Origin: DUZB01 sp963747555
Lineage (GTDB): Bacteria; Desulfobacterota; DSM-4660; Desulfatiglandales; Desulfatiglandaceae
NCBI GenBank assembly: GCA_963747555.1
Contig: CAVVFZ010000017.1
Span: forward strand, 62,001-126,000
DNA length: 64,000 nt
Direction of reading: 5' to 3'
Made by a program: the position numbers and the translations under genes. The notes below the pieces were generated by a model, which saw nothing but the letters and a program-made list of their open reading frames with translations, did no database searches and was not told the DNA's origin. Below, piece after piece: positions 32,518-40,432 of the stretch (position 1 is the stretch's first letter; every line of letters begins with the position of its first letter).

Positions 32518-33630
32518 TTGAAATTCAGCATTACCCATAAGGCCAGGGATTGCAAAGCAAGGGCAGGAGAAATCGAAACGCCCCATGGCAGCATCCGCAC
32601 TCCTGTTTTCATGCCTGTCGGCACACAAGCTACCGTCAAGGCGGTATCGCCGGAGGATCTTTACGAAATCGGGTCGTCCATCATCCTGGCCAACACCTAT
32701 CATCTTTATCTCAGACCGGGGCACGAGGTTATTGAACAGCTTGGCGGCTTGCATCCCTTCATGAACTGGGAAAGGTCCATCCTTACGGATAGTGGAGGAT
32801 TCCAGGTTTACAGCCTTTCCAAGTTACGGACCGTATCGGAAAAAGGGGTGGTTTTTCAATCCCATATCGATGGATCCAGGCACTTTATAGGCCCTGAGGA
32901 AGCTATCGATATTCAGAGTTCTCTAGGAGCCGACATTATCATGACTTTTGACCATGTTGTGCCCTACCCGTCCGATTATGAGACGGTCCTTCAATCCGTT
33001 GAACTGACAACCTCATGGGCTGTCAGATCGCTGGAGCGAAAAAGCAAAAACAAGCAATCGCTCTTTGGCATCGTTCAGGGAGGAGCATTTGAAGAGTTGA
33101 GGGAGATGAGCGCGCGTCAACTGGTTGACCTCGGTTTTGACGGATACGCTTTAGGAGGGCTTTCCGTAGGGGAGGATAAGGAAACAAGGGCTCGCGTCAT
33201 TCAGGGGACAGTTCCCTTTCTTCCTGAAAATAAACCGGTCTACCTCATGGGTGTAGGAAAACCGGAAGATATCGTGGAAGCGGTTATGCAGGGTGTGGAC
33301 ATGTTTGACTGTGTAATGCCTACGAGGAATGCACGAAACGGATCGTTGTTTACCTCTCATGGAAATCTGAATATCAAGAACGCCGCATATGCCGATGACC
33401 AAAGGCCGATTGATGAAAACTGCGGCTGTTATACCTGCGCCAACTATTCCAGGGCCTATCTCAGACATCTTTATCAGGCAAAGGAGATCCTGTGTTACAG
33501 GTTAAACACCATTCATAATCTGGCATACTATTGTCGTCTGATGGCAGATATCAGAAACGCCATTTTAGGGGATCGGTTTGTTCCGTTCAGAACCGATTTT
33601 TATGAACAGCAAAAATTTGATTGTAATTGA
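32518..33630 (+). CDS. tgt: tRNA-guanine transglycosylase
   Basis: Tgt exchanges the wobble guanine for preQ1 in GUN anticodon tRNAs. The 370-residue protein has the catalytic motifs LTDSGGFQVYSL and FDCVMPTRNARNG, and the zinc site CGCYTCANYSRAYLRHL near residue 305. A TTG codon at 32518 is the start that fits the usual N terminus. It sits between queA and yajC and completes the queuosine pair. Confidence 0.96.
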   Translation: MKFSITHKARDCKARAGEIETPHGSIRTPVFMPVGTQATVKAVSPEDLYEIGSSIILANTYHLYLRPGHEVIEQLGGLHPFMNWERSILTDSGGFQVYSLSKLRTVSEKGVVFQSHIDGSRHFIGPEEAIDIQSSLGADIIMTFDHVVPYPSDYETVLQSVELTTSWAVRSLERKSKNKQSLFGIVQGGAFEELREMSARQLVDLGFDGYALGGLSVGEDKETRARVIQGTVPFLPENKPVYLMGVGKPEDIVEAVMQGVDMFDCVMPTRNARNGSLFTSHGNLNIKNAAYADDQRPIDENCGCYTCANYSRAYLRHLYQAKEILCYRLNTIHNLAYYCRLMADIRNAILGDRFVPFRTDFYEQQKFDCN

Positions 33631-33669
33631 TAACTTTAAACGTTAATTAGACCAAAAGGAGGTTTGAAG

Positions 33670-33996
33670 ATGAATTTCATTGCTTATGCCATGGGCGGGT
33701 TGGGAGGCGGAGGAACCGGGGCCGAAGGAGGCGGAGGATTCGGCGCCTTTGTTCCCCTCATTCTGATGTTCGGTATTTTTTATTTTCTCCTCATACGCCC
33801 ACAGCAAAAAAAGGCGAAACAACACAAACAACTACTTTCGTCCCTGAAAAAGGGAGACAGGGTGGTCAGTTCGGGAGGACTTCATGGTGTCGTTACGGGA
33901 ATCGCGGAAGATGTCGTCACCATGGAAATCGCCCCGAAGATCAGGGTAAAGGTGTCACGAGGTTCCATTTCAGGCGTTTTGAACAGAGCACAGTAA
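33670..33996 (+). CDS. yajC: Preprotein translocase accessory subunit YajC
   Basis: The 108-residue inner-membrane protein has a glycine-rich N-terminal segment, one membrane helix (PLILMFGIFYFLLIRPQQKK) and the family core SLKKGDRVVSSGGLHGVV. It associates with SecDF. ATG 33670 has AAGGAGG seven bases upstream. It lies directly before secD. Confidence 0.95.
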   Translation: MNFIAYAMGGLGGGGTGAEGGGGFGAFVPLILMFGIFYFLLIRPQQKKAKQHKQLLSSLKKGDRVVSSGGLHGVVTGIAEDVVTMEIAPKIRVKVSRGSISGVLNRAQ

Positions 33997-34037
33997 GCGC
34001 CGCTAAAACTCATGAATTCAATGGTAGGGAGTAACAA

Positions 34038-35639
34038 GTGTCAAAGAGCCTAACCTGGCGTACTGCGATTGTATCGTTTGCTATTCTTGCTGCGTTTATT
34101 TATCTCATTCCTTCGCTCACGAGCGAAGTTCCGGGCTGGTGGTCAAGCATCCTGCCCAGAGACAAAATCCATTTAGGGCTTGACCTTCAGGGCGGCATGC
34201 ACCTTGTTCTTGAAGTGGAATCGAGCAAGGCAGTGGAGAGTCATCTGGAACGGGTCGTGGAAGAACTGAAAAGGGACCTGCGTAAGGATAAGATCAGATA
34301 CACCGAGCTCAAAAGAGATGGTACGGACGGAATCCTGCTCACACTCATGCGCCCTGAGGATGAAAAGGTATTCAAGGATATCGTTGCAGCACAATATCCG
34401 GATTTCACCTTTGAATCGCTTGGCCAAAGTGAGGGAAAACCGAATTTACGGATTGTCCTGAATCCAAAAGCCATCAAACGCGTAAAGCAGATGGCCGTTG
34501 ATCAGGCGCTCGAGACCATTCGAAACAGGGTTGACCAGTTCGGCGTCAGCGAACCCGACATCAGACCGCAGGGGGACAACCGGCTCTTAATTCAACTGCC
34601 CGGAATCAAAGATCCGCAAAGGGCCATTGCCCTTATCGGAAAAACAGCGCTCCTGGAATTCAAACTTGTGGATGAAGACCACAGTGTTGAAGAAGCGCTC
34701 AAGGGAAACATCCCTCCCGGTGATGAAATTCTCTATCAGATTTCCGTGGATCCAAAAACGGGTCGGCAGAAAAAAATACCCTGGCTTCTCAAGAAAAGAA
34801 CCGCTCTCACGGGAGAATATATCACCGATGCAAGGGTACAGATCAACAACCGCTATAACGAACCTTATGTATCCCTTTCTTTTGATGCGAGAGGCGCCAG
34901 GCTGTTTGAACAGATAACGGGACAAAACATCAAGAAAAGGCTTGCGATTGTGCTGGACAACAAGGTGAACTCCGCTCCGGTTATCCAGGACAAGATCTCG
35001 GGAGGCAACGCCCAGATCACCGGACGATACACGACGGATGAAGCACGCGATCTGGCGATCGTGCTGAGAGCGGGCGCCCTGCCCGCCCCGGTCAAGATCA
35101 TTGAAGAAAGAACCGTAGGGCCTTCCCTTGGAAAAGACTCCATCGAAAAGGGGTTCAAGTCCATGCTCATCGGAGGGGCCATCGTTATTTTGTTTATGGC
35201 TATCTATTACGGCCTTTCGGGACTTATCGCAGACTTCGCTCTTTTACTGAACATCCTTTTTATCATGGCGGGGCTCGCGTTCTTCGAAGCCACATTGACC
35301 TTGCCGGGCATTGCAGGAATCATTCTCACCATCGGCATGTCGGTAGATGCCAATGTTTTGATTTTTGAACGAATACGGGAAGAACTAAGACTCGGGAAAA
35401 CCCCAAGAGCCGCCATTGAAGGGGGATATGGCAAAGCCCTCGTCACCATTTTGGATGCACAGGTCACCACACTTATCGCTGCCCTGGTTCTTTTTCAATT
35501 CGGAACGGGACCGGTAAAAGGGTTTGCCGTGACACTCAGTATCGGTATTGTTGCCAGTCTTTTTACCGCGATTTTCGTTACAAGAATCATTTTCGATTAC
35601 ATGTATGTAAAACGAAAAATGAAAAAGATCCGCATCTAA
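34038..35639 (+). CDS. secD: Protein translocase subunit SecD
   Basis: SecD, with SecF, uses the proton gradient to help pull exported proteins across the membrane. The 533-residue protein has an N-terminal helix, the periplasmic P1 region starting HLGLDLQGGMHLVLEVE, and a C-terminal RND-type helix bundle with VDANVLIFERIREELR. The start is GTG 34038, after a weak GGGAG. secF follows 26 bases later. Confidence 0.97.
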   Translation: MSKSLTWRTAIVSFAILAAFIYLIPSLTSEVPGWWSSILPRDKIHLGLDLQGGMHLVLEVESSKAVESHLERVVEELKRDLRKDKIRYTELKRDGTDGILLTLMRPEDEKVFKDIVAAQYPDFTFESLGQSEGKPNLRIVLNPKAIKRVKQMAVDQALETIRNRVDQFGVSEPDIRPQGDNRLLIQLPGIKDPQRAIALIGKTALLEFKLVDEDHSVEEALKGNIPPGDEILYQISVDPKTGRQKKIPWLLKKRTALTGEYITDARVQINNRYNEPYVSLSFDARGARLFEQITGQNIKKRLAIVLDNKVNSAPVIQDKISGGNAQITGRYTTDEARDLAIVLRAGALPAPVKIIEERTVGPSLGKDSIEKGFKSMLIGGAIVILFMAIYYGLSGLIADFALLLNILFIMAGLAFFEATLTLPGIAGIILTIGMSVDANVLIFERIREELRLGKTPRAAIEGGYGKALVTILDAQVTTLIAALVLFQFGTGPVKGFAVTLSIGIVASLFTAIFVTRIIFDYMYVKRKMKKIRI

Positions 35640-35665
35640 TTATAGACATAATATGGAGCGTTTAG

Positions 35666-36730
35666 ATGGAATTTATTAAACCGGGAACCAATATCAACTT
35701 TATCGGAAACCGTCGCATCGCTTTCGGTCTTTCCGCTACACTCATCGTTGCAACAATTTTTCTTCTCATCTGGAGAGGAGGTCCCAACTACGGCGTTGAT
35801 TTTACCGGAGGAGTGCTGATCCAGGTGAAGTTTGAAGGTAAAACGAATACCGCGGAAATCAAGAACGCCCTGAAACCCGTTGGACTGCAGGACAGCATTG
35901 TACAGGGATTTGGAGAAGAAGGAGGATCCGAATATCTGATACGAATCAATAAAACCGATATTGACCTGCCTACTCTCAGCAGCCGTGTGGAACAGTCCCT
36001 CAAAAGCGAAATGGGAAAAGGTGTTGATGTAAGGCGAGTGGAGATGGTAGGGCCGAAAGTAGGTTCAGACTTGCGACAGAAAGCCCTGTTCGCCATCTTC
36101 TATGCGATTCTTTTCATCGCCATTTATATATCAGGACGATTTGAACTCAAATGGCTGATGAGCATTATCATGGCCCTGGCCCTGGCCTTTGTCGTCTACA
36201 TTACATCCAGCCTCGGGATGAGTGTAAGTTGGTTGATCGTGATCGCCCTGATTGTGACCCTTGGTCTGTGTTACTTTTTGAATCTGAAATACGCCTTGGG
36301 AGCGATTATCGCTCTCGTGCATGATGTGACGATCACCATCGGTTTTTTCGCCCTTTTCGAAAGGGAAATTTCTCTTTCCGTGATCGCAGCCCTTTTAACC
36401 ATCGTAGGATATTCTCTCAATGATACGATTATTGTTTTTGACAGAATACGGGAAAATTCGAAGCGGTTCAAAAGGCGCTCTTTTGAACAGACCATGAATA
36501 TCAGCATAAATGAAACCTTAAGCAGGACAATTTTGACTTCCTCCACCACCCTGGTTGTTGTTCTTGCTCTCTTTTTCCTGGGCGGCGGCGTTATCCATGA
36601 TTTTGCCTTCGCCCTTATGGTGGGTATTATCGTGGGGACGTATTCTTCCATATTTGTGGCAAGCCCCATTCTCCTGATCTGGGAAGGCAAAATTGACGGA
36701 AAGACGAAGGAAAAGGTTCCGATCGAGTGA
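35666..36730 (+). CDS. secF: Protein translocase subunit SecF
   Basis: This 354-residue partner of SecD has six predicted membrane helices, the P1 segment with NYGVDFTGGVLIQVKF, the RND motif GYSLNDTIIVFDRIREN and a late pair of helices. It lies 26 bases after secD. One helix pair near residue 170-210 appears extended (LIVIALIVTLGLCYFLNLKY), which I cannot interpret further. Confidence 0.96.
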   Translation: MEFIKPGTNINFIGNRRIAFGLSATLIVATIFLLIWRGGPNYGVDFTGGVLIQVKFEGKTNTAEIKNALKPVGLQDSIVQGFGEEGGSEYLIRINKTDIDLPTLSSRVEQSLKSEMGKGVDVRRVEMVGPKVGSDLRQKALFAIFYAILFIAIYISGRFELKWLMSIIMALALAFVVYITSSLGMSVSWLIVIALIVTLGLCYFLNLKYALGAIIALVHDVTITIGFFALFEREISLSVIAALLTIVGYSLNDTIIVFDRIRENSKRFKRRSFEQTMNISINETLSRTILTSSTTLVVVLALFFLGGGVIHDFAFALMVGIIVGTYSSIFVASPILLIWEGKIDGKTKEKVPIE

Positions 36731-36739
36731 GATCCACCT

Positions 36740-38749
36740 GTGTTGAAGAAATGCAAGGAAAATAAGGCACGCAGCAGTCTGGGCTTTTTGCTTGCGTGCC
36801 TGTTCATCTTGGCCCTTGCGGCCGCCGGTTGGTGGTTTTGGAACCACATGACCTCGCCTTCCCCCCATCTCAACTTTATTGTCCTTAGCATAAACGGCGA
36901 ACCCAGAAAAATTTTGTCCGGCGAAAGCGTCCTCCTCCATCCCAACGACAAGGTTAAAATATCTGAAATTTCAACCAGCATCCCACTAAACCTGAATATT
37001 CGACTGGTCGCGGAAAACTTCGACGTAAACGCACTGCGATTCGAAGAAATGCCTGTGGCACAACTCTTGCCGGAGCAGGACATTTTCAATCATTACACGT
37101 TCCGCATCCAGGTAAAGCACTACAACGAAAACATGGGGTTCATGGTCTGGAATATACGCCCTTTTGCTGAAGACTGGCTGGATAAAGCCAACCGAATTAT
37201 AGACGATAAGCTCCGTTTAGAACTCCTTGAACGGGGGGTTGCCCTTCTTCCCGACCAGGAAGAACTTAAACGCCGCCTCCTTGACGAGTATAAGAAACAG
37301 AAAAAGTGGGAAAAAGCCGCAAGGCTTCTTGAAAAATTGGAAGGAAAGGGAAAGGAGCCGAATGTATTAAAAGAATTACTGGACGTATACGGCAAAACGG
37401 GCAACAAAGAACGCGCCATTCAGGTACTGAAAGATCTCGTAAAGATTGAGCCCGAAAATGTTCAAGCCGGATTCCAACTTGCCACAGCTTTAGAGAAAAA
37501 CGGCGCCTTCGATCAGGCCATTCAGGAATATAAAACGCTGATTACCAAAACCAATGAACAGGACCGACTGCTGATATACAAGAACCTTGGATATCTTTAC
37601 ACGGAAACCGAGAAATGGAAAGAGGCTATTGCCTGTTACCTGAAAGCTGCTGAATTAGACCAAAAAGACCCCAATATCTACTATAACCTTTCCTATCTGT
37701 ACGAAAACATAAACGACAAGGAACATGCTGATTTTTATCTTGAAAATGCCATCACCATCAAATCGGATGATCTGGCGGGCAAGTTAAAACTCGCGCGTAA
37801 TCTTTTTGAAAACGGTGAAGATGAAAAGGCCCGGGTTTATCTTTCCCAGATCCTGAAGAATGACGTCGACAACCTGGAGGCGCTGGTTTTAATGGCCCGT
37901 CTGCTCGAAAAAACCGGGGACAAAAGTGCGCTCAAGTCCGTATACCAACGGATGCTTTCTCTCCAAGAAGACAACCAGACCATACTGTATAACCTGGGGG
38001 TGTTGGAATATGAAACAGGGGACCTGAAAAACAGCCTGTTTTATTTCAATAAATACATTGCTCTACAACCGAGAGACGCGGCCGCCCACAGCATTCTATT
38101 TGACATCTACAAACAACAGAAAAATACTGATATGGCATTGAAAGAGGCACATATCATTCAAGCTATCGATCCCGGTGAAATGGATGTTTATCAATATATT
38201 TTCGATCACCTGAAAGAAAAGGCGGATTTTGAAAATGCCATTCCTCTTTTTGAGCAAGGCCTTAAATCAAAACCCGACAGCACAGATCTCATGGCCTATC
38301 TGATCACGGCCTACTTAAAGACAGACAGAGAGAGGCTCGCCATAGAGGAAATGGAAAAACTTCTTGCGAAAACCTCCGAGGATATTTCGCCTCTGCTGCA
38401 GGATATGTTTGATCAACTTAACAAAAAAGGTCTCTATACCGATATCATACATATCATGGAAAAAGCAGCCCATGTTTATCCCAAAAAGATAGAACTAAAA
38501 AAGTATCTTATTGTTGCTTACCTCAAAACCGCCAACGAAAAAGCAGCCATCCTTGAGATGGAAAAGGTCCTTTCACTGGAACCTGATGACGTAACGCTTC
38601 TGTTGCAGTTGGCAAAGCTCAGTGAAAAGAACAATGACATAAAAAGAGCGATAAATGCTTACAAGCGGGTCCTGGACATAGCTCCGAACAATGAAGAGGC
38701 TTCAGACGCCTATCTGAGATTGAGACTGGAAGGGGTGGGAAGTCGATAG
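36740..38749 (+). CDS. Membrane-anchored TPR protein
   Basis: The 669-residue protein has an N-terminal anchor helix (LGFLLACLFILALAAAGWWF), a beta-rich region of about 110 residues and then a long array of TPR motifs through the C terminus, for example IYKNLGYLYTETEKWKEAIA. TPR arrays bind protein partners, so it may scaffold envelope or secretion complexes. It begins nine bases after secF with GTG 36740 (TTG 36743 is possible), implying co-transcription with secDF. No specific partner can be named. Confidence 0.8.
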   Translation: MLKKCKENKARSSLGFLLACLFILALAAAGWWFWNHMTSPSPHLNFIVLSINGEPRKILSGESVLLHPNDKVKISEISTSIPLNLNIRLVAENFDVNALRFEEMPVAQLLPEQDIFNHYTFRIQVKHYNENMGFMVWNIRPFAEDWLDKANRIIDDKLRLELLERGVALLPDQEELKRRLLDEYKKQKKWEKAARLLEKLEGKGKEPNVLKELLDVYGKTGNKERAIQVLKDLVKIEPENVQAGFQLATALEKNGAFDQAIQEYKTLITKTNEQDRLLIYKNLGYLYTETEKWKEAIACYLKAAELDQKDPNIYYNLSYLYENINDKEHADFYLENAITIKSDDLAGKLKLARNLFENGEDEKARVYLSQILKNDVDNLEALVLMARLLEKTGDKSALKSVYQRMLSLQEDNQTILYNLGVLEYETGDLKNSLFYFNKYIALQPRDAAAHSILFDIYKQQKNTDMALKEAHIIQAIDPGEMDVYQYIFDHLKEKADFENAIPLFEQGLKSKPDSTDLMAYLITAYLKTDRERLAIEEMEKLLAKTSEDISPLLQDMFDQLNKKGLYTDIIHIMEKAAHVYPKKIELKKYLIVAYLKTANEKAAILEMEKVLSLEPDDVTLLLQLAKLSEKNNDIKRAINAYKRVLDIAPNNEEASDAYLRLRLEGVGSR

Positions 38750-38772
38750 ATCTGTAGGCGTAGGATGCAGGT

Positions 38773-39213
38773 ATGGGAATCAAGAATAAACCCCATGTAA
38801 ACGTTGCGGCGGGAATCATATGGAAAGGGGCTGAGCTTCTCATCTCAAAGCGACCACAAGGAAGTCATCTTGGGGGCCTATGGGAATTCCCCGGAGGGAA
38901 GCTGAAAGAGGGCGAATCCCTCAAAGAATGCCTCAGACGAGAGATTCTGGAGGAGCTGGGACTGTGTGTCCTTGTGGGCGCGGCCGTTTTATCTGTGAAT
39001 CATGAATACAGCCAAAAAAAAGTATCCCTGCATTTTTTTAATTGTATCTGGAAGAAGGGGGAACCCAGGGCCTTGGGTTGCGAAGAGTTCAGATGGATAA
39101 CGCCTGCTTGCATCTCGACTTTCCAATTTCCACCCCCTGACCTTCAGGTGGTAGAACTGATACAGCATAGGGCAATCAACAGCAACTCTTTTGGACAGAC
39201 GGATTTTTTTTGA
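38773..39213 (+). CDS. mutT: MutT-type Nudix hydrolase (8-oxo-dGTP diphosphatase)
   Basis: The 146-residue protein carries a complete Nudix box (GGKLKEGESLKECLRREI, continuing LEELG) at residues 40-62, just after GLWEFP. That proline-flanked start and the VAAGIIW strand fit MutT, which removes 8-oxo-dGTP from the nucleotide pool. The last 15 residues are unusual in sequence and may be a species-specific tail. It follows the TPR gene by 23 bases. Confidence 0.9.
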   Translation: MGIKNKPHVNVAAGIIWKGAELLISKRPQGSHLGGLWEFPGGKLKEGESLKECLRREILEELGLCVLVGAAVLSVNHEYSQKKVSLHFFNCIWKKGEPRALGCEEFRWITPACISTFQFPPPDLQVVELIQHRAINSNSFGQTDFF

Positions 39214-39249
39214 ATCCTTCTGTTCCTGAAATAAATGGGGGAGAAACAG

Positions 39250-39570
39250 ATGTTTGAAAAGAAAACCGATTCAGGATATCTGGAGCCGGCAAAAGGCGTT
39301 CAGCTGAAGTCGCTGGTTCACGGAGAAAAAACTCACCTTTGTGAGTTCAAATTAGAAAAGGGATCTATGTTACCTGCACACAGCCATCCCCATGAACAGA
39401 CCGGCTACCTTATCTCAGGTCGTTTGAAATTCAGAATCGGCGCTGAAGTATTTGATGCAACAAATGGAGACAGCTGGAACGTCCCGGGTGCGATGGAGCA
39501 TGCTGTGGAAGTCTTGGAGGATTCCGTTATAGTGGAGGTTTTCTCCCCTTTGCGCCAAGAATATCTATAG
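39250..39570 (+). CDS. Small cupin protein
   Basis: The 106-residue protein is a single cupin barrel with metal-binding motif 1 as LPAHSHPHEQTGYLISG and a late strand (VPGAMEHAVEVLEDSVIVE) supplying the second His. Substrate is unknown; many such proteins bind Fe or Mn. ATG 39250 is preferred because GGGGAGA lies six bases upstream, while ATG 39235 would place that site within the gene. It is followed by a terminator-like hairpin. Confidence 0.82.
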   Translation: MFEKKTDSGYLEPAKGVQLKSLVHGEKTHLCEFKLEKGSMLPAHSHPHEQTGYLISGRLKFRIGAEVFDATNGDSWNVPGAMEHAVEVLEDSVIVEVFSPLRQEYL

Positions 39571-39624
39571 AGTCTTTCGCGACCACCATCGGTCGGAGAT
39601 CATGGCAGATCAGTTTCCCCGCAC

Positions 39625-39655
39625 AGACTTTACTTTAGTAAGGGAGGTCTTTTTA
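39625..39655 (+). terminator. Candidate terminator after the cupin gene
   Basis: A hairpin with CTTTACT/AGTAAGG and outer AGAC/GTCT ends in TTTTT at 39651-39655. It would end the secDF-side transcript before the tRNA pair. Confidence 0.5.
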
Positions 39656-39713
39656 AGCCGTGCCTGAGGCAGCAGAGCAATGATTCAGAATTCCTGAAAA
39701 TAGCAATTTTCTA

Positions 39714-39741
39714 TTGACAAATCCTGCGGATGTTGTAATAT
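39714..39741 (+). promoter_or_regulatory. Promoter of tRNA-Gly/tRNA-Cys
   Basis: TTGACA at 39714-39719 and TAATAT at 39736-39741 are 16 bases apart, 13 bases upstream of tRNA-Gly. A similar arrangement is seen before the divergent tRNA-Pro. Confidence 0.6.
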
Positions 39742-39754
39742 GCGGAAGAATTGA

Positions 39755-39829
39755 GCGGGAATAGCTCAGTGGTAGAGCCTCACGTTGCCAACGTGATTGT
39801 CGCGGGTTCAAGTCCCGTTTCCCGCTCCA
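39755..39829 (+). tRNA. tRNA-Gly (GCC), 3' CCA encoded
   Basis: The cloverleaf is complete: acceptor GCGGGAA/TTCCCGC, anticodon stem TCACG/CGTGA with loop TTGCCAA (anticodon GCC at the usual place), and T-loop GGTTCAAGTCC. CCA at 39827-39829 is encoded. It is followed 14 bases later by tRNA-Cys. Confidence 0.96.
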
Positions 39830-39843
39830 TAATTTTAAATTTA

Positions 39844-39919
39844 GGCGGCATAGCCAAGTGGCTAAGGCAGCGGTCTGCAAAACCGTTATTCACCGGTTCA
39901 AATCCGGTTGCCGCCTCCA
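39844..39919 (+). tRNA. tRNA-Cys (GCA), 3' CCA encoded
   Basis: The acceptor stem GGCGGCA/TGCCGCC, anticodon loop CTGCAAA giving GCA, and T-loop GGTTCAAATCC are all present. CCA at 39917-39919 is encoded. It shares a transcript with tRNA-Gly and is followed by a strong terminator. Confidence 0.96.
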
Positions 39920-39934
39920 TGAGCAAAACAATCA

Positions 39935-39974
39935 GGCCCGTAAGTAAATATGATTACTTACGGGCCTTTTATTT
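39935..39974 (+). terminator. Terminator of the tRNA-Gly/Cys unit
   Basis: A perfect 13-bp stem (39935-39947 with 39954-39966, GGCCCGTAAGTAA/TTACTTACGGGCC) and six-base loop is followed by TTTTATTTT. It is one of the strongest terminators in the window. Confidence 0.92.
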
Positions 39975-40076
39975 TGCTCGGAAATCCCACATCCTCAGCA
40001 AATGGGAACGATCCTTAACAATACACCCGCTTTTCTTTGCTTGTCACAGAGCGGTTCGGATGGTTCCGTGCCAAAC

Positions 40077-40109
40077 AAAAAAAGCAGGCCAGCGAATTGC
40101 TAACCTGCT
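40077..40109 (-). terminator. Terminator of tRNA-Pro
   Basis: On the minus strand an 11-bp stem (AGCAGGTTAGC with GCTGGCCTGCT, two G-T pairs) and AATTC loop is followed by a run of T at 40083-40077. It lies 17 bases beyond the tRNA 3' end. Confidence 0.85.
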
Positions 40110-40126
40110 CATTTTATTTATGTTTA

Positions 40127-40203
40127 TGGTCGGGACGCGGGGATTTGAACCCCGGGCCCCCTGAACCCCATTCAGGTGCGCTTCCAGGCTGCGCTACGTC
40201 CCG
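40127..40203 (-). tRNA. tRNA-Pro (GGG), 3' CCA encoded
   Basis: Read on the minus strand: acceptor CGGGACG/CGTCCCG, anticodon stem CCTGA/TCAGG with loop ATGGGGT giving GGG, and T-arm GGGGTTCAAATCCCC. The CCA is encoded at 40129-40127. Confidence 0.95.
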
Positions 40204-40217
40204 ATTTGTTATGGCAC

Positions 40218-40245
40218 ATATTATAACAAACCATTTTATTGTCAA
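40218..40245 (-). promoter_or_regulatory. Promoter of tRNA-Pro
   Basis: TTGACA at 40245-40240 and TAATAT at 40223-40218 on the minus strand are 16 bases apart, 14 bases upstream of the tRNA. Confidence 0.6.
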
Positions 40246-40432
40246 GCGATAAAATGGATTTTCGTCCATTATTTCCGCACTGAACGTAGACACATGAGAA
40301 GCGTGGAAAAGATTGCTTGAAGCAGACATTCAATGATGGTAATGTGATATAATAAGTTCTTATCGTCAGTTTGCTCACAATCTGTTTCAGTACAACGGTT
40401 CCTCGTTTCTTTCGTTTCTCCGGATAAGACAT